A stretch of DNA of 64,000 nucleotides from Anniella stebbinsi (Eukaryota; Chordata; Lepidosauria; Squamata; Anniellidae), in contig JARDYH010000004.1 of NCBI GenBank assembly GCA_029215795.1, positions 205,448,017 through 205,512,016 on the forward strand. Direction: 5' to 3'. The notes under the pieces were generated by a model. It was given only the letters and a program-made list of their open reading frames with translations, was not told the DNA's origin and made no database searches. This document shows, one piece after another, positions 33,480 through 44,574 of this stretch. Made by a program: the position numbers and the translations under genes. Each line of letters opens with the position of its first letter. The first letter of the stretch is position 1.

Positions 33480-35290
33480 TAGATAAAAGTGGACAGAGAT
33501 ATCCAAATAAGTATCTATTTGAAGGTGGGATCTATATGGCACCCATCAAACATTGAAAGTGTTGAAAGGTCCTCAATCAATTGCATTACAAGAGATTAGC
33601 TTTTATCCTTCCAATGTTGTAATATCAGTCCTTTAGCTGTGAAAAGGGCCCAGAGAATCCATTCATGCTGATCATTTGTTAATTTCCAGGAAACAGGTAA
33701 GTGATTTAAAAGAGCAAGTACATCAACAAATATTAAAGATTGTTCCAGTACAAAATTTATCTATATAATAACCTCCTCCTCTGAAAGTCATTGCCAAAAC
33801 ATACGTTTTAAAGAAGCATTAGCTGTATTGTATTGCCAGCAATTAACTGAATTAGCCAATCCTTTATTTAAGAATACGTTATGGTTTCTAATAGACATGA
33901 AACAAAAGGTTTTCCTAAATAAGACGCATCCTAAAATCCATAGATGTGAAAGATATAGATCCCAAAGTGGCAATCTACTGATTAGGACCGTGTCTTGATG
34001 GTGGCGCATCGGCACCATGAGCCCTGGATCCCCTACATTTGTGTTCCTTCCCACTATCTGCACAGCAAGGAGCACAAGTGCGGGGTTTACTAGAAGGACC
34101 CACCACCATGCTAGTGCACCCACGCCCATGCACCACCATGCATCATTGCACAGGCGCCAGGGTGAATCCACACCCCATCCACTTTTTAAGGATACTTTTA
34201 AAAAAAAACTTTTTTTGGCATTTATGTGCCTCTTCAGCATGGCAACCTTCTGCCATGCTGGAGAGGTGTGGAGGCGTCATTCTATGGGTGGCACAGCACG
34301 TCCACGCATCCCCCACTTTTTTAAAAAAACTTATTTCCCCCCCTCTTTTTTAAACATTTTTGCGCTTCTCTGGCATAACGTCCTTCTGTTACGCCAAAGA
34401 AGTGCAGAGGCGTTCCAGTGGCCATTTGGTTCACTGGCCCACCCCCTCCCTTGTCCAGCCGATGGTGACCAATCAGGGGTTGCCATCGACTGGGCACACC
34501 TCCGCCACAGTTCTGAAGCAAGGTGACAGATGGCAGATGCTGTTGTCATCTCGCTCCATGTAGGAAAAGTCAGAGTAAGTACAAAACTTTTTAAAATCAG
34601 AGCTTCAGGGGAATGTCCTGGGATGGCTCAACGATGGGGGCTGCATCATATAACTGACCTGCCGCCACTGCAGTTCCACCCCAGGGCAGACCCCTCATCA
34701 AGATGTACCCCTAGGCAGAATGGGACAACTCAATTCCTTATCCCATTCCTGCTTAAAACCCTGTATATCATATTTATTCACCAATAACAGGACATGGATC
34801 GTGGGTCACTTTGCCTCAATAAGTGCTTCCAATAATGACGGAGACACTGATGCTGTAAAAGTGGCTGGGCCAGACCTACTTACTAACAAATGCTGCAGTT
34901 GCAAATACTGCCATTCAGCCATAGCAGGCAGCAAGTCGTATTTGGAAAGCAGAATAGATAACGACAAGAACTCATAATCGGCACCCGCCTGTTGATCTAA
35001 AGTAAAAATCACCTTTTCTGTCCATGGCTGCCACAAAAACATTTTCTTACTGAATTTTAGATCTGGTTTGCCCCATAAAGTCAATTTAGCAGGTGAAACT
35101 GGATCAAAGTGTAGTTGAGGTGACATTATCATCTCTAACTGTAGAAACTATGGGAGGAAACCTATGCATTCTTTTATGTCTAGAACCTAATGCCATCCTT
35201 TAGAGAGAGGAACCAGACAAGGAGGTTCCCAAATTGACCAAAGTTCAAGATCTGATGCAGACAGGAAAAAGGTTATAATTCACTACGAGC
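33480..35290 (-). mobile_element. L1-like LINE ORF2 C-terminus, minus strand, split by element S
   Basis: The minus strand gives first (35290-34800) an L1-type C-terminal stretch ending in LSKYDLLPAMAEWQYLQLQH, matching the L1 'YNLP.S.FYRYLQL' pattern. After an interruption at 33990-34707 it continues (33985-33520) with decayed segments including ILWALFTAKGLILQHWKDKS, matching the L1 'ALTAAK..I...WK' block near the ORF2 end. Stops and frameshifts are frequent. Family inferred from these two blocks. Confidence 0.6.
33985..34710 (+). mobile_element. Element S, copy 1, nested in the L1-like LINE
   Basis: The left GTGTCTTGATGGTGGCGC and right TCATCAAGATGTACCC are imperfect inverted repeats. The interior has CACCACCATG repeats, poly-A/T tracts and two related segments around TGGCATAACG/CAGCATGGCA. 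The right half matches 8215-8556. The overlapping 100-170 codon frames on both strands come from its GC-rich content and are not protein-like. Confidence 0.65.
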
Positions 35291-35294
35291 CATT

Positions 35295-35474
35295 TCCACA
35301 AATGACCTTTTATGGTCACTGTAGTTTATGAGCTTATGGTCGTTGTAGTTTGATGACAGAGCCCCTACCTTCATTTAAAATGGCAGCTCTCATTGAGGAT
35401 GGGTGGGGGCAGTAGCTCCAGGTTTGAGGGGGAAGCTGGGAGGAGGAGAGTCCTATGGCTTTCCTGGGCACCTA
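35295..35474. other. Unassigned sequence with a short direct repeat
   Basis: TTATGGTCACTGTAGTTTATG and TTATGGTCGTTGTAGTTTGATG are a near-perfect direct repeat at 35310-35357. Confidence 0.5.
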
Positions 35475-35665
35475 CTAAGGATGTGCTTGGTGGGCGCCTG
35501 GGAACCTGCAATGGCTGACCCACTTTGGGTGTCTGGCTCTCGCTTTGGATCTGGATCTGAAGCGGGTCAGCCTGGGTCCAAAGCACCCCCAGTTGGATCA
35601 GGGCCCATTCAGAGGCTCCGAATCGGCATCCAAAGTGAATCAGGGGGTCCTTGCACAGCCCTAGC
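35475..35665. repeat. TAGGGATG-end element with GGATC/GGGTC interior
   Basis: Left CTAAGGATGTGCTTGG, right CCTTGCACAGCCCTAG: inverted complements. The interior repeats GGATCTGGATCTG, GGGTCAGCC and GGGTCC words. A similar composition starts at 63881. Confidence 0.65.
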
Positions 35666-35704
35666 AAATTTTAATGCAAATCTTTAGTCCTTAGTCCAGA
35701 TCAT

Positions 35705-35848
35705 AAGGGGGCTTTTGTGGTAGAGGCTTTTAAGCAAAGGCACAATGGCCATATATTAAGGATCCAATAGGCATGGATTCCTTGCATCAGCAGGAGGTTG
35801 GACTAAATGGCATTTGAGGTCTTCCGACTCTGTGATTCTATGATTACT
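35705..35848 (+). mobile_element. CR1 LINE 3' end
   Basis: GCAGGAGGTTGGACTAAATG, then ATTTGAGGTCTTCCGACTC and the CR1 terminal octamers ATTCTATGATT at 35838. Strongly 5'-truncated (about 140 bp). Confidence 0.85.
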
Positions 35849-35849
35849 T

Positions 35850-37005
35850 GTTTTTGCATGCTATCAACCTACAGCTTCCTGATAACTTGGTGTATTTTTC
35901 TGCTGCATCCCATAAACATTATTCATGTTGCGTTATTAGTTTGCAGATGCAGAATTTTACAGGTTAATAAACATAGGTTGATCGGGATTAAAAGTGGAGG
36001 CCTATCACTTCCCTTCTGCCACTACAAGAGCACAAACAAGCATAAGGCACATAAATCAGGAACTGACGTCAACTAGATAGGACCAGATATGTGTAATTGT
36101 GCCTACAGCTGCTTCCAATAGTAAACTCAGAAATAATAGCTCAGAAATAACAGGAATCAGAACCCTGATTTTTCCAGTGCATTTCACAGTTTGTCCAGAG
36201 AGAGCAAGAGAGAGAGAGAGATTTTGAACCTTTTGTAAACTTTTGGATAGGAGAACTGAGGAGATAAATTGCATTATTTTTCTGTTGTAGGTTGTTTTGG
36301 TACCAGCAATGGAGCAAGAGCAACTCCAAGATTGGATGAATCTAGCATGGTACCTACTGCAGTATCTTTGTCCTTAGCTGGCAGAGCCAGATTACAAGAT
36401 GGTTGTTTAAGATGAGGCAGGATACAGGTCCTGTATACAAAATGACGCTCATGGACCACTGATAGTTGTCCACTTGAAAGCCTGAACTCAATGGCGATTT
36501 TGACTTTTCCTGCATAGTGTTTCTGTCCTGACACTTTAGACACTTTATGATGGGCCAATCTAAGATAGCTATGGATCGTGAGCAGTACACTGGAAGTTTC
36601 CTTGGGTGGATGAGCCCTTTTGCACCCCTTCAATCCAGCCCAGTAGGAGGGCAGAATGTCTTTCCAGTGATGGGCGAGGCTAAAGGGATGGGATCAAAAC
36701 ACCAAAAATACCAGTGTATTTAAGCTTAAAGAGTTTCCTCCCACTAACTAAACCTCAGGGAAGGCATTTCACCCTTTTAGAATGGGGAAAAACTGCACAA
36801 AGGCTGAGCAGCTATCAAATGATTGGTGGTTGAAGCAAAGGAGAAGAGGCCATGGCTTTCTTCTTCGCCTTTGCCCTATATCTTACAAAATTATTCTTCT
36901 CTCTCTCTCCAGCTCCAACCAACAGAACGGTACTTTCTTGTTCATTTCTGCCAACAGAAGGTTCATCTTCACCTACCAGCTTTCCGGGACAGGTTGGGGG
37001 AAGGA
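35850..37005. other. Unique sequence with a 119-codon minus-strand frame
   Basis: A short GA/CT tract is at 36201-36220. The frame 36633-36274 (minus; begins MKGCKRAHPPKETSSVLLT) is not recognised and has no supporting start or splice context. Likely chance or pseudogene. Confidence 0.35.
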
Positions 37006-37008
37006 TCC

Positions 37009-37398
37009 AGGGCTTTCCTGCTTCTGGGATCATCCCCCAGCATGCACATGCTTGTGCGTCATCCCGGAAGTGAGGAGGGATGTTCCGGTGGTGTGTGGGT
37101 TTTTCATTTTCGTTTTTGTTTTAAGTAGGAGCTAGTTGCGCAATTGTGCAGCCCCAATCCTGCAAAAATGTGAGCAAAGAACAACAACAAAAAAGGAAAA
37201 CTCAGTGCCGAAAAGCGCCAGCAGCCATCCCACAGCCCCGTGCCCATTTGCTGAGGCCCTCTACTCGCAGGGAGGAGGGAGACCCGGGAGCCTGCGCCAC
37301 ACCCCTTGTCCCGGGACCAGCGGAAAAACCGGGATAACTGCTGTTATCCCAGGGAAATTGAGAGGTCATCATTTGGACTCACAGGTGCAGACATGCCA
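37009..37398 (-). repeat. Element Q, copy 2
   Basis: Reverse complement aligns with 5653-6140 (see that entry). The GGGATAACTGCTGTTATCCC palindrome at 37332-37351 is a perfect inverted repeat, and GGGATCATCCCCCAGC forms the other end. GC-rich interior with several CG dinucleotides. Confidence 0.6.
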
Positions 37399-37639
37399 GA
37401 GTTCCTGTTTCCTGAGTTGAAACTTTTTCTTTCTTTTTCCTCTGAGCTTCTTTATAATCCTGCCCCTCTGCACTCAGCTTCCTGACTTCTACATTCAAAC
37501 TAAATCCTTTGACCTCTAAACTGTTAACCTTTTGTCTGAAACTGACTAGCACACATATACACACAAAGGTGTAACCCCATAATATCCTAAAACCAAAATA
37601 AACACAAAACTGGAGGATAGTTCCATTCCTCCACTTTTC

Positions 37640-37872
37640 CTCACAGAGAGTGGCTCCAGCCCCTGATGATTTTGCTTACCCTTTCTGTGCTTTTTTCCAG
37701 CTCTGCAATATCGTTTTTGAGCTGCAGCAACCTGTCTATATACAATATTCCGAGTGTGTTTGCGCCATAGAATTGCATGAACTTGAAGGCAGTTTTATTT
37801 TCAATTCCTTTCCTAATGATCCCTAGCATGGAATTTGCCTTTTTCACAGCAGCTGGGCTTTCACACATGTGT
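37640..37872 (-). mobile_element. CR1-like LINE fragment, minus strand
   Basis: The minus strand encodes AAVKKANSMLGIIRKGIENK (37850-37790), the CR1 ORF2 segment after the RT core, then decayed 'KNDIAELEKSTERVSKIIRG'. Interior fragment without 3' tail. Confidence 0.75.
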
Positions 37873-37999
37873 AAATTTCTCTTTAAAATGTGACATAGGT
37901 AACACTAACACTAAGAGCCAAACTAGATGTGACATGGGAGAGACAGGATTTCTTGTCATTTTCTCCCATAAGGGCAAGTATGGTATCATATTTAGAACA

Positions 38000-38447
38000 G
38001 GGGCAGGCATCCTGGGCCCCCTCCACAAGGATGCGCTTTTGCGCCCGGTTCCGCGATTATGCACATTATCGCGGAGGCGCTTTTACTCCTAATCCCTCTG
38101 CACCGGAGGTGGCGAGAGGCGGCGAAGCGCATTAATTCATGTCCAAAAAGCGCTTTACAAGCAGTTAATGCGCGTAATCGCTTGTTCACACCGCGAAAAT
38201 GCGCTTTAATGGCCGGAGCAAAATAAAAGTCGCTATTTAACGCGCGTTCGAAAATGCGCATTATCGGGGAGATAACGCGCCTGTACGCCCGTTTTGCGCT
38301 CCGTGCTTGTGGAGGTAAATTTTTTAATGAGCCTTCAAGGCTCATTAAACGTCTCGTGTGGAGGAGGCCCTGGTGACCTCCAGATGTTTTGGAATACAAT
38401 TCCCACAAGCCCCAGCCAGCATGGTCAATGGTCAGGGGTTATTTATT
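38000..38447. mobile_element. hAT-like palindrome split by a GC-rich element
   Basis: GGGGCAGGCATCCT to the left and GGTGACCTCCAGATGTTTTG to the right of the GC-rich element read as one interrupted left end of the common palindrome. The remainder (CAATTCCCACAAGCCCCAGC, CAGCATGGTCAATGGTCAGG) runs to 38445, where the right arm is lost. Confidence 0.6.
38013..38371 (+). mobile_element. GC-rich CTCTACAAG element, subfamily A, copy 2
   Basis: Ends GGGCCCCCTCCACAAGG and CTCGTGTGGAGGAGGCCC are inverted complements. This copy keeps the most CG dinucleotides (CGCCCGGTTCCGCGATTATG, GGCGAAGCGCATTAATTC, CGCGCGTTCGAAAATGCGC), suggesting a young or unmethylated element. CCTGG occurs at both junctions and might be a short target duplication. 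No ORF of note. Confidence 0.8.
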
Positions 38448-38448
38448 G

Positions 38449-38662
38449 TTATTATTTATTATTACATTTATATCCTGCTTCCCCCCCCCCTCTTGCAGCT
38501 TACATGGTATTCCTCCTCTTCATTTTATTCTCACAGCAACCCTGTGGTGTAGGTTAAGCTGGGAGTCACTGACTGGCACAAAGTCATCCAGAGAGCTTCA
38601 TGGCCAAGTAGGGACTAGAATCCAGATCTCCCAAGTCCCAGTCCAAGACACTTAACGACTTC
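38449..38662 (-). mobile_element. MIR-type SINE, near full length
   Basis: The reverse orientation shows TTATTATTACATTTATATCC, ATTCTCACAGCAACCCTGTG, GTGTAGGTTAAGCTGG, 'CACAAAGTCATCCAGAG' and the tRNA-head remnant GGACTAGAATCCAGATCTCC. The best MIR copy here. Confidence 0.8.
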
Positions 38663-38734
38663 TCCACAATGAGTCTCGTGTAATTATTGGAGTTGTCGTT
38701 CAAAATGTTTGGACTGTACCAGTTTATCTCCATC

Positions 38735-38842
38735 TGATTTAGAGTATTGGATTAGGACCTGGGTTTAAATCTCCACACAGAACAACCTGAGTTCAAATCT
38801 CCACTCAGCCACAAAGCTAACCAAAATTGTTGTGGACTGCCT
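38735..38842 (+). mobile_element. MIR-type SINE head fragment, plus strand
   Basis: GAGTATTGGATTAGGACCTG, a duplicated GGTTTAAATCTCCAC / GAGTTCAAATCTCCACTCAG B-box region, and CCACAAAGCTAACC. The tRNA-like head is in the opposite orientation to the neighbouring MIR. Confidence 0.65.
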
Positions 38843-39070
38843 TGATGTCTTTTTAGCAAATGATATCACATATACATGTTACTAAATAATAAATAAAGTA
38901 TTGGGTGACTTCAGCCCAAGATATCTTGAAGGGCTCTTATGAGGATAAAATGGAGTAGGAAGAGAAGCATAATTCCTGACTTGCACTTCTTGCAGGAAGG
39001 GCAGGATAAAAGTTATATGAAATTTAAAGCAGCCACAGGGAATCTGACTCAAATCTGGCTTCAGCATAAC

Positions 39071-39312
39071 TAGGCTGACCATATGAAAGGAGGACAGGGC
39101 TCATGTAACTTTAACAGTTGTAGAGAAAAGGGAATTTCAGCCAGTGTCATTTGTATGCAATTAGTTCCTGGTGATATTCCCTCTTCATCACGACAGTTGA
39201 AGTTGCAGGCACTATACTAGAGTGACCATATACAAAAGAAGGCAGGGCCTCTGCAACTTTAACTATTGTTAAAGGTACAGGAGCCCTGTCCTCCTTTTCC
39301 TATGGCCACCCT
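39071..39312. mobile_element. Long-palindrome element P, copy 3
   Basis: TAGGCTGACCATATGAAAGG at the left and CTATGGCCACCCTATA at the right. Left arm complete, right arm deleted internally by about 75 bp, so the palindrome is asymmetric. Confidence 0.75.
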
Positions 39313-39607
39313 ATAGTTAAGGGCAGTCTGGCAGAGTGTAATCCCAACTTTAGCACTCCATGTCCAGGTGTCCACCATCATTTCCTTCACTGTTCTCCAT
39401 CCTCAGTCAACAGAATAAGGTTGGTAAAAAGCCTTGCCAAGTTCACCAATACTTCTCTTAGGGGTTCATCAGACAAGTGTTTTCCTGCATGCTCGCTACT
39501 TCCCAATCACCGTCCACCTCCTGCATGCTTCCCACTCCTTCTTGCCTTTTTTCCATCACAAAATGGACCCCTTTTAATCCAACTTTTTTTTTGGAAATGG
39601 AACATTC

Positions 39608-39953
39608 GGTCCCCTCTACAAGGATTCGCTTTTGCGCCTGGTTAGGCGATTATGCGCATAATCGCAGAAGCGCATTTACGCCTAATCCCTCTGCACGAGA
39701 GGCGGCAAAGCGCATTAACGGATGTCCAAAATGCGCTTTACAAGTAGTTAATGCGCATAAGCGCTTATGCACACAGTCAAAATGCGCTTTAATGGACGGA
39801 GCAAAATAAAACTCGTGATTTAACGCGCATTCGATAATGCGCATAATCGGGGAGATAATGCGCCTCTACGCCTGATTTGCACTCCGTTCTTGTAGAGATA
39901 ATTTTTTTAATGTGCCTTGAAAGAGCTTTAAATGCCTCTTGTAGAGGCACCCT
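39608..39953 (+). mobile_element. GC-rich CTCTACAAG element, subfamily A, copy 3
   Basis: The left GGTCCCCTCTACAAGGATTC and right CTCTTGTAGAGGCACC form the clearest terminal inverted repeat of the family (core CCTCTACAAG / CTTGTAGAGG). An inner CTTGTAGAGATAATTTTTTT lies about 50 bp before the right end. About ten GCGC words occur in 240 bp. The copy has a 14 bp deletion in the GAGGCGGCGAAGCGC region relative to copy 1. Confidence 0.8.
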
Positions 39954-39954
39954 G

Positions 39955-41140
39955 CCACCATTTCCTGCTGTGTGCAGGAAAAAATGGCACAATAAAAATG
40001 GCCCCTGAATGGGCCACGTGGTCTTTGTTTGCTTCCTCTTTCTTCTCCAGGAAGAAAGGGGAAGTAATGTGGGACAGGAGCAGGGTTGGAGAAGTGATGG
40101 TAGGGAACTGTGATTTTCCCACCCATCTGATGATGCTCCGAGTCTGGTGAAGCTGACAACACTGGAGGAAATCCATGTCAATTTCACCAGACACAAACTC
40201 CTCTTCTTCCTTCAAAAGTTCAGCAGTGCACATACTGTTCTATTGCAGAGGAGGAAAACATCTCTCTAGGGAAACTGACAAGCCTCCACCACAAACTGGT
40301 CAGTTGCATGTGAAGAAAATAGTGTTAAACAGACAATTCTTTCTGGGACCTTATCTGTTTCACTGGAGTCCAGAATGGGGAGATGGTGATGGAATGACCA
40401 TCTCTATATCATTGTGGCAGATATATCAAGATTTATGGAATAGAAGAAGGAATCAGGTAAGGGGGGCACTGTGTACCTTTAACAGTGGTCAAACAAATAT
40501 CTACAGCTCTGTGGGGAAAAATAGTGGACAGAGGACTAAAACATGGCTGACAGAATACACCTGCTTACAGACAACACAAAATGTAATTTGAAATGCAAGT
40601 GTAAATCCACCTTTCTTCATGAGCATCATGTGACTAAACACACACACACACACAGATTTAAATGCCTTTAAAACTTTATTTCACACATGCACCCAAACAC
40701 TGGGAGAGGGGCTCAGAAGTTATTTAAACCTCATGTCTGAAATGAGCCCCAGTACTGACAGCATCCTAAGTGAACCAACCAGACAACTAAAAAAGGGCCT
40801 CCCAGACAATTCTTGAAGTTATTTGAGGCATGTAGGAAGAGGAGCAGAGAGTGAAAGATCCCCTGTCTTCACCATTCCCTCTCCACCAGGTTTTTGATTA
40901 ATTTCTAGCTGTGGGGCCAACACCCTTCAAATATGGGATGTGGCCCCACCCACTGCAGGCTCCAACGTGCTTCCTTGAACCAATTCATCCTTTGCTTCCC
41001 CCCCCCCCCAGAAAAAAATCCTGGCCCCTGCAGTAATATATGAGAACTGTGGAACCAGTTGGGAAAGCAACGTGTGAACCTAGGCACATACTCTGAGTAG
41101 TGGATTTCATGGGAATTGATGGGTCTTCACTTCCAAGTAA
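39955..41140. other. Unique sequence
   Basis: A (CA)n tract is at 40638-40655, a C-run at 40999-41010. Frames of 100-138 codons on both strands at 39789-40591 overlap each other and show no recognised domain. Confidence 0.35.
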
Positions 41141-41144
41141 ATGT

Positions 41145-42060
41145 GTTTAGGAGTGTGTGTGTGTGTGTGTAGGGGGGTGTTAGGGGGTTAAATAGAAAAC
41201 CCAAACAGAGCATTGCTTTAAATTTATTCCATACATCTTCAGCTATTCCTCCCCTCAAGCCCCTTTGCCCTTAGCTTACCACATCCTTCATAATAGCCTA
41301 CACACATACACACACACAGAGCAGATAAGAGCAGACAAGCAGTCAAGGGGATTTCGGAGAGTTGTCAGGTGGACTGTGATGTGCTAAGTGAAGTGTGCAG
41401 AAAGAGGAGATGGGGCGGTGGTGTGTGTGTGTGTGTGTGTGTAGGGAACGAAAGGAAATCTATAGGGCTGTGTGCCAAATCAACCTCTGTCGAGTGACAA
41501 CCTCACAAGGGCAAAGGAGCCAAATGTGGAGGGGGAGGGGAACTTTCTCTCTCTCTCTCTCTCTCTCTCCCTCCCTCCCTCTCTCTCCCCCCTCCCTCTC
41601 TCTCCCCCTGTATATGTGTGTGTCACGGCTCTCTACATGTCATTGCTAGCAGGGATTTCAACTCAGCTCTGCTGCTTATAAAAAGCCAGATAAAAGTATG
41701 CACGGATTAGTGATTACCTCCCTCCTTTCCTCCCAATAAAGCGCTGGGGGGGGGAGGGGAAGTGTGTGTGAGAGAAATCTCTCTCTCTCCCCCCCCCCTT
41801 TGCAAGTTATTGCTTTTATATGCCGCACCTTCTGTGCATTGAACTGAAACAGCTTCCTCTGCGCATTGAACTGAAAACAAAGAGTGGGGAGGAGAGAGAG
41901 AGAGAGAGAATAAAAGATCACGAAGCACCGTTCCCTGTACACAGGCTTTCAGACCTGAGCTTCGTGGAGTTATGTGCTGAAGGGGGGGGGGGGATGGATT
42001 CCCTTGTGTGTGTGTGAGTGTACTGGGGGCGACGTGTGGGATTGGAGTGTTAATGGCCCT
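41145..42060. repeat. Microsatellite cluster
   Basis: Within 0.9 kb: (GT)n at 41153-41171 and 41420-41442, (CT)n/(CCCT)n at 41548-41607, a G-run at 41745-41753, CT at 41779-41790, (GA)n at 41893-41911, a G-run at 41981-41992 and (GT)n at 42005-42016. Purine/pyrimidine strand asymmetry alternates along the cluster. The Ser/Leu-rich and His/Thr-rich frames are translations of these tracts. Confidence 0.85.
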
Positions 42061-42064
42061 GCTA

Positions 42065-42600
42065 TTCACCCACCGTCTCTCCCTCCCTCTCCTGCCCAGT
42101 GAGGCCAGGCAGATAGGAGGATATAAATGATGACATGACATAATTGTATAATCATGATAAAAAATTAATTTGGGTGGTTATCAAGTCCTCTTCCACTGCC
42201 ACCTTCTAGAGAGAGGGGGGAGGATATGTCTTACCCATGCAATCATTTTAATATGTATAAATTAAGCTAAACCTAAAAAAGAAAAAGAAAAAAAGGGGGG
42301 AGGGGTAAAACAGCCGCACAAAATTTCAACCTCCACTCCCACAAGTAAAAATAATTTTTAAAAAGGATGAATGATCCAGGGCAGCATGGTGATCTTGCTG
42401 TTTTCCCAAAACACATTGGATTTGGGACAAATATCTCCCCTCCCCCGCACATTTTGATACCAGACTTTTAGACATTTCCCTTCATTAGATGTTCTCCTTC
42501 ATTAAGACGCCGATTTTCCCACCCCAACGTTAAGAGCAACCCCCCCCCCAAACATAAACAACAACAACCCGCCTCAAGAAAAACAAAAGTAAAACCCGCC
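42065..42600. other. Unassigned low-complexity-rich sequence
   Basis: A and G tracts, no recognised family. Confidence 0.35.
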
Positions 42601-43085
42601 TTTTCGGGTAACTGGAGCAGACAATGCTGCCTTTTTAATACAGTAATCGCCCGCGTCGTTACTCCTTTTTTGGTTTAAAAAAATCATGGTTGCATTCAAG
42701 GTGATCCATTCAGTGCTGGCTGATTTATATAATTGCTGTGTGTGTGTGTGTGTGTGTGTGTGGTGTGCGTGTGCGTGTGTGTGTGACACACACACAACGA
42801 GAGCGAGAGATAATTGAAACAGCAACATTTAGGTTCCACCTTAACAGCGCACCTTAAAAGATTATCTCGGTTATTTCACAGGCACCGAGCCGGCACTAAT
42901 AGTCCAAGGCAGATATTGAAAAGCAGCGCAGGGCCAGGCAGATCTATTAGAAATTCCCATCCACGCGCCTCATACATATTGATTTCTGACACCAAGCAGC
43001 AGTGAAAGCCCCCGTGGGAATAATATATTTAGCAGGGTTCGCTGCGAGGAGGTCACGGGGTGCATACAGATTAGCTACAGAAGAC
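42600..43085. promoter_or_regulatory. Candidate conserved non-coding element
   Basis: Repeat-free apart from a (TG)n tract at 42737-42795. Retains many CG dinucleotides (GCCCGCGTCG, CCGAGCCGGC, CACGCGCC, TCGCTGCGAGG) and homeodomain-like ATTA sites (ATAATTGAAAC, CACTAATAGTCC). Such composition away from genes often marks developmental enhancers. Conservation itself cannot be seen from one sequence. Confidence 0.35.
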
Positions 43086-43089
43086 CAAG

Positions 43090-44070
43090 GCTCTAGTGTT
43101 GGAGCCAAATGCTAGATTTTATATCATTTTAATCTAAACTTTTATAATCCTTTTAGCTCTTCTTTCTATGGGTGGCAGAAGGAAAGATCCTTTTCCCATG
43201 TATCAGGCTTTCTTCTCTCTCTCTGTCTCTCTCTGTCTCTTCTCTCTCTGTCTCCCTCCCCATCTTCCACCTTTTATTCCATATATAAATGTGCAAATGC
43301 TGTTATAATGGGAAAGAATGTACCTTTAACAGAAAGCAACAAAAGTCACAAACAGATCTGCTTTTGTGAAAGGGAGGGGGTGGGTGTACAAATGAAATGA
43401 AGATATCTCTATCTAAAGATTCCCTGGCATTGGGGAGATTAAGGGGGGCAGGAAAGGGCTGGAGAAAAGATGCTCAAATTGAGGTGTAATGCTCAGAAAC
43501 CAAAACTCCATTTAGTTTTCTCCCCTCCCCCAAACACAAACTGCTCCCCAAATATCTTAGAACTTTAATTTATCAGAGGTTGCATGGAGAATATTGGGTT
43601 TAGAAAAGCATTGGAACCACAACATGAAAAGCACAAACTGTACAATTTTGAATTACCTTTCTGGGTTGTGGATTTCAGTTTTGTCGTGTTTTGTTTTTAA
43701 AAGCCAGTTGATTATGCAAAGAGTTGTTGCGACTGTATCTGATGGAAGTGTCAAAGAGGCATTTTTAGAGATTGGTAGATGCCAGCAATGCACAAGGAAA
43801 GGTTAGAGTTGACACACTTTGACACAAGAGTGAAATATATTCCGGCAACAAAGGAAGTTAAAGAGGTTTCTGCTAAAGAGACACACAGAAGCTCTCAGTC
43901 TACTTACAAGCAAAGAAATATGTAGACACTGAACGCCAAGAAATATACTCACTTGTCCTTGTGGAAAGCAAATTCAATGAAACAAACAATTAGCCAAAAC
44001 AATATAAAAATCAGGTGAATTTCAAGAGCTATCTCCTATAGATTAACATCTAGCAGAGTAGTGCTCTTTA
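43090..44070. other. Unique sequence with a CT-rich tract
   Basis: CTCTCTGT repeats at 43211-43258. No other recognised feature. Confidence 0.4.
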
Positions 44071-44071
44071 T

Positions 44072-44574
44072 GTAGAGATGGGTAAATCTTGTTTCTTCTG
44101 CATCTGACTTTTTAAAATCTTAAAGTTCTTTCTCTTCCAAATTTGAGGAACTTTCCAAATTTTGGATAAATTCTTATCAAAAACTAACTGAAATGAAATT
44201 CTCAGCCATCTGCATCGGCACCTGGCCAAATTCAGTAGATACAGCTATTCCCATCATGGAAAAATATGTTGAACCTGCTTGCCATATGGCTGCTAAAGTT
44301 GATGGGGGTGGGGGTGAAGGGAAGAGGTGGCAAGTGGCAATTAAGCACTTACATGGTTTAATCCACAAACATTCAAAAACAGACTTTTAAGAGTAAAGCA
44401 GCACTCCAAACCATGGGCCCAGGTGAATGAATTGGTCAGTTTCTAATTCTCCCAAAGTTGATTTTTTTTAAAAAAAATCTCAAGTTCTTTTTTACCCTAA
44501 TATGGAGAACTTTGCAACTTTTGTTAAATTCTTATTGAAACCAAAACTGCAACAAAATTCTCATTCGTCCCTAC
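44072..44574. repeat. TAGGGATG-end element, long subfamily, copy 1
   Basis: Left TAGAGATGGGTAAATCTTG, right TTCTCATTCGTCCCTA. Shares with 54813-55338, and with the reversed 53040-53500, a common interior: CAAATTCAGTAGATACAGC, the AGTTCTTT...GGAGAACTTTG pair at both sides, and TAAATTCTTATCAAAA. About 500 bp, non-coding. Confidence 0.75.

Noticed and set aside
34017..34526. 169-codon plus-strand frame
   Set aside because: Lies inside element S, with His/Pro low complexity and opposite-strand overlap; no protein family.
39789..40591. Several 98-138 codon frames on both strands
   Set aside because: Mutually overlapping and partly translated from the GC-rich element's end; no domain.
41395..41681. 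Ser/Leu/Pro-rich frames
   Set aside because: Translations of (CT)n and (GT)n microsatellites.
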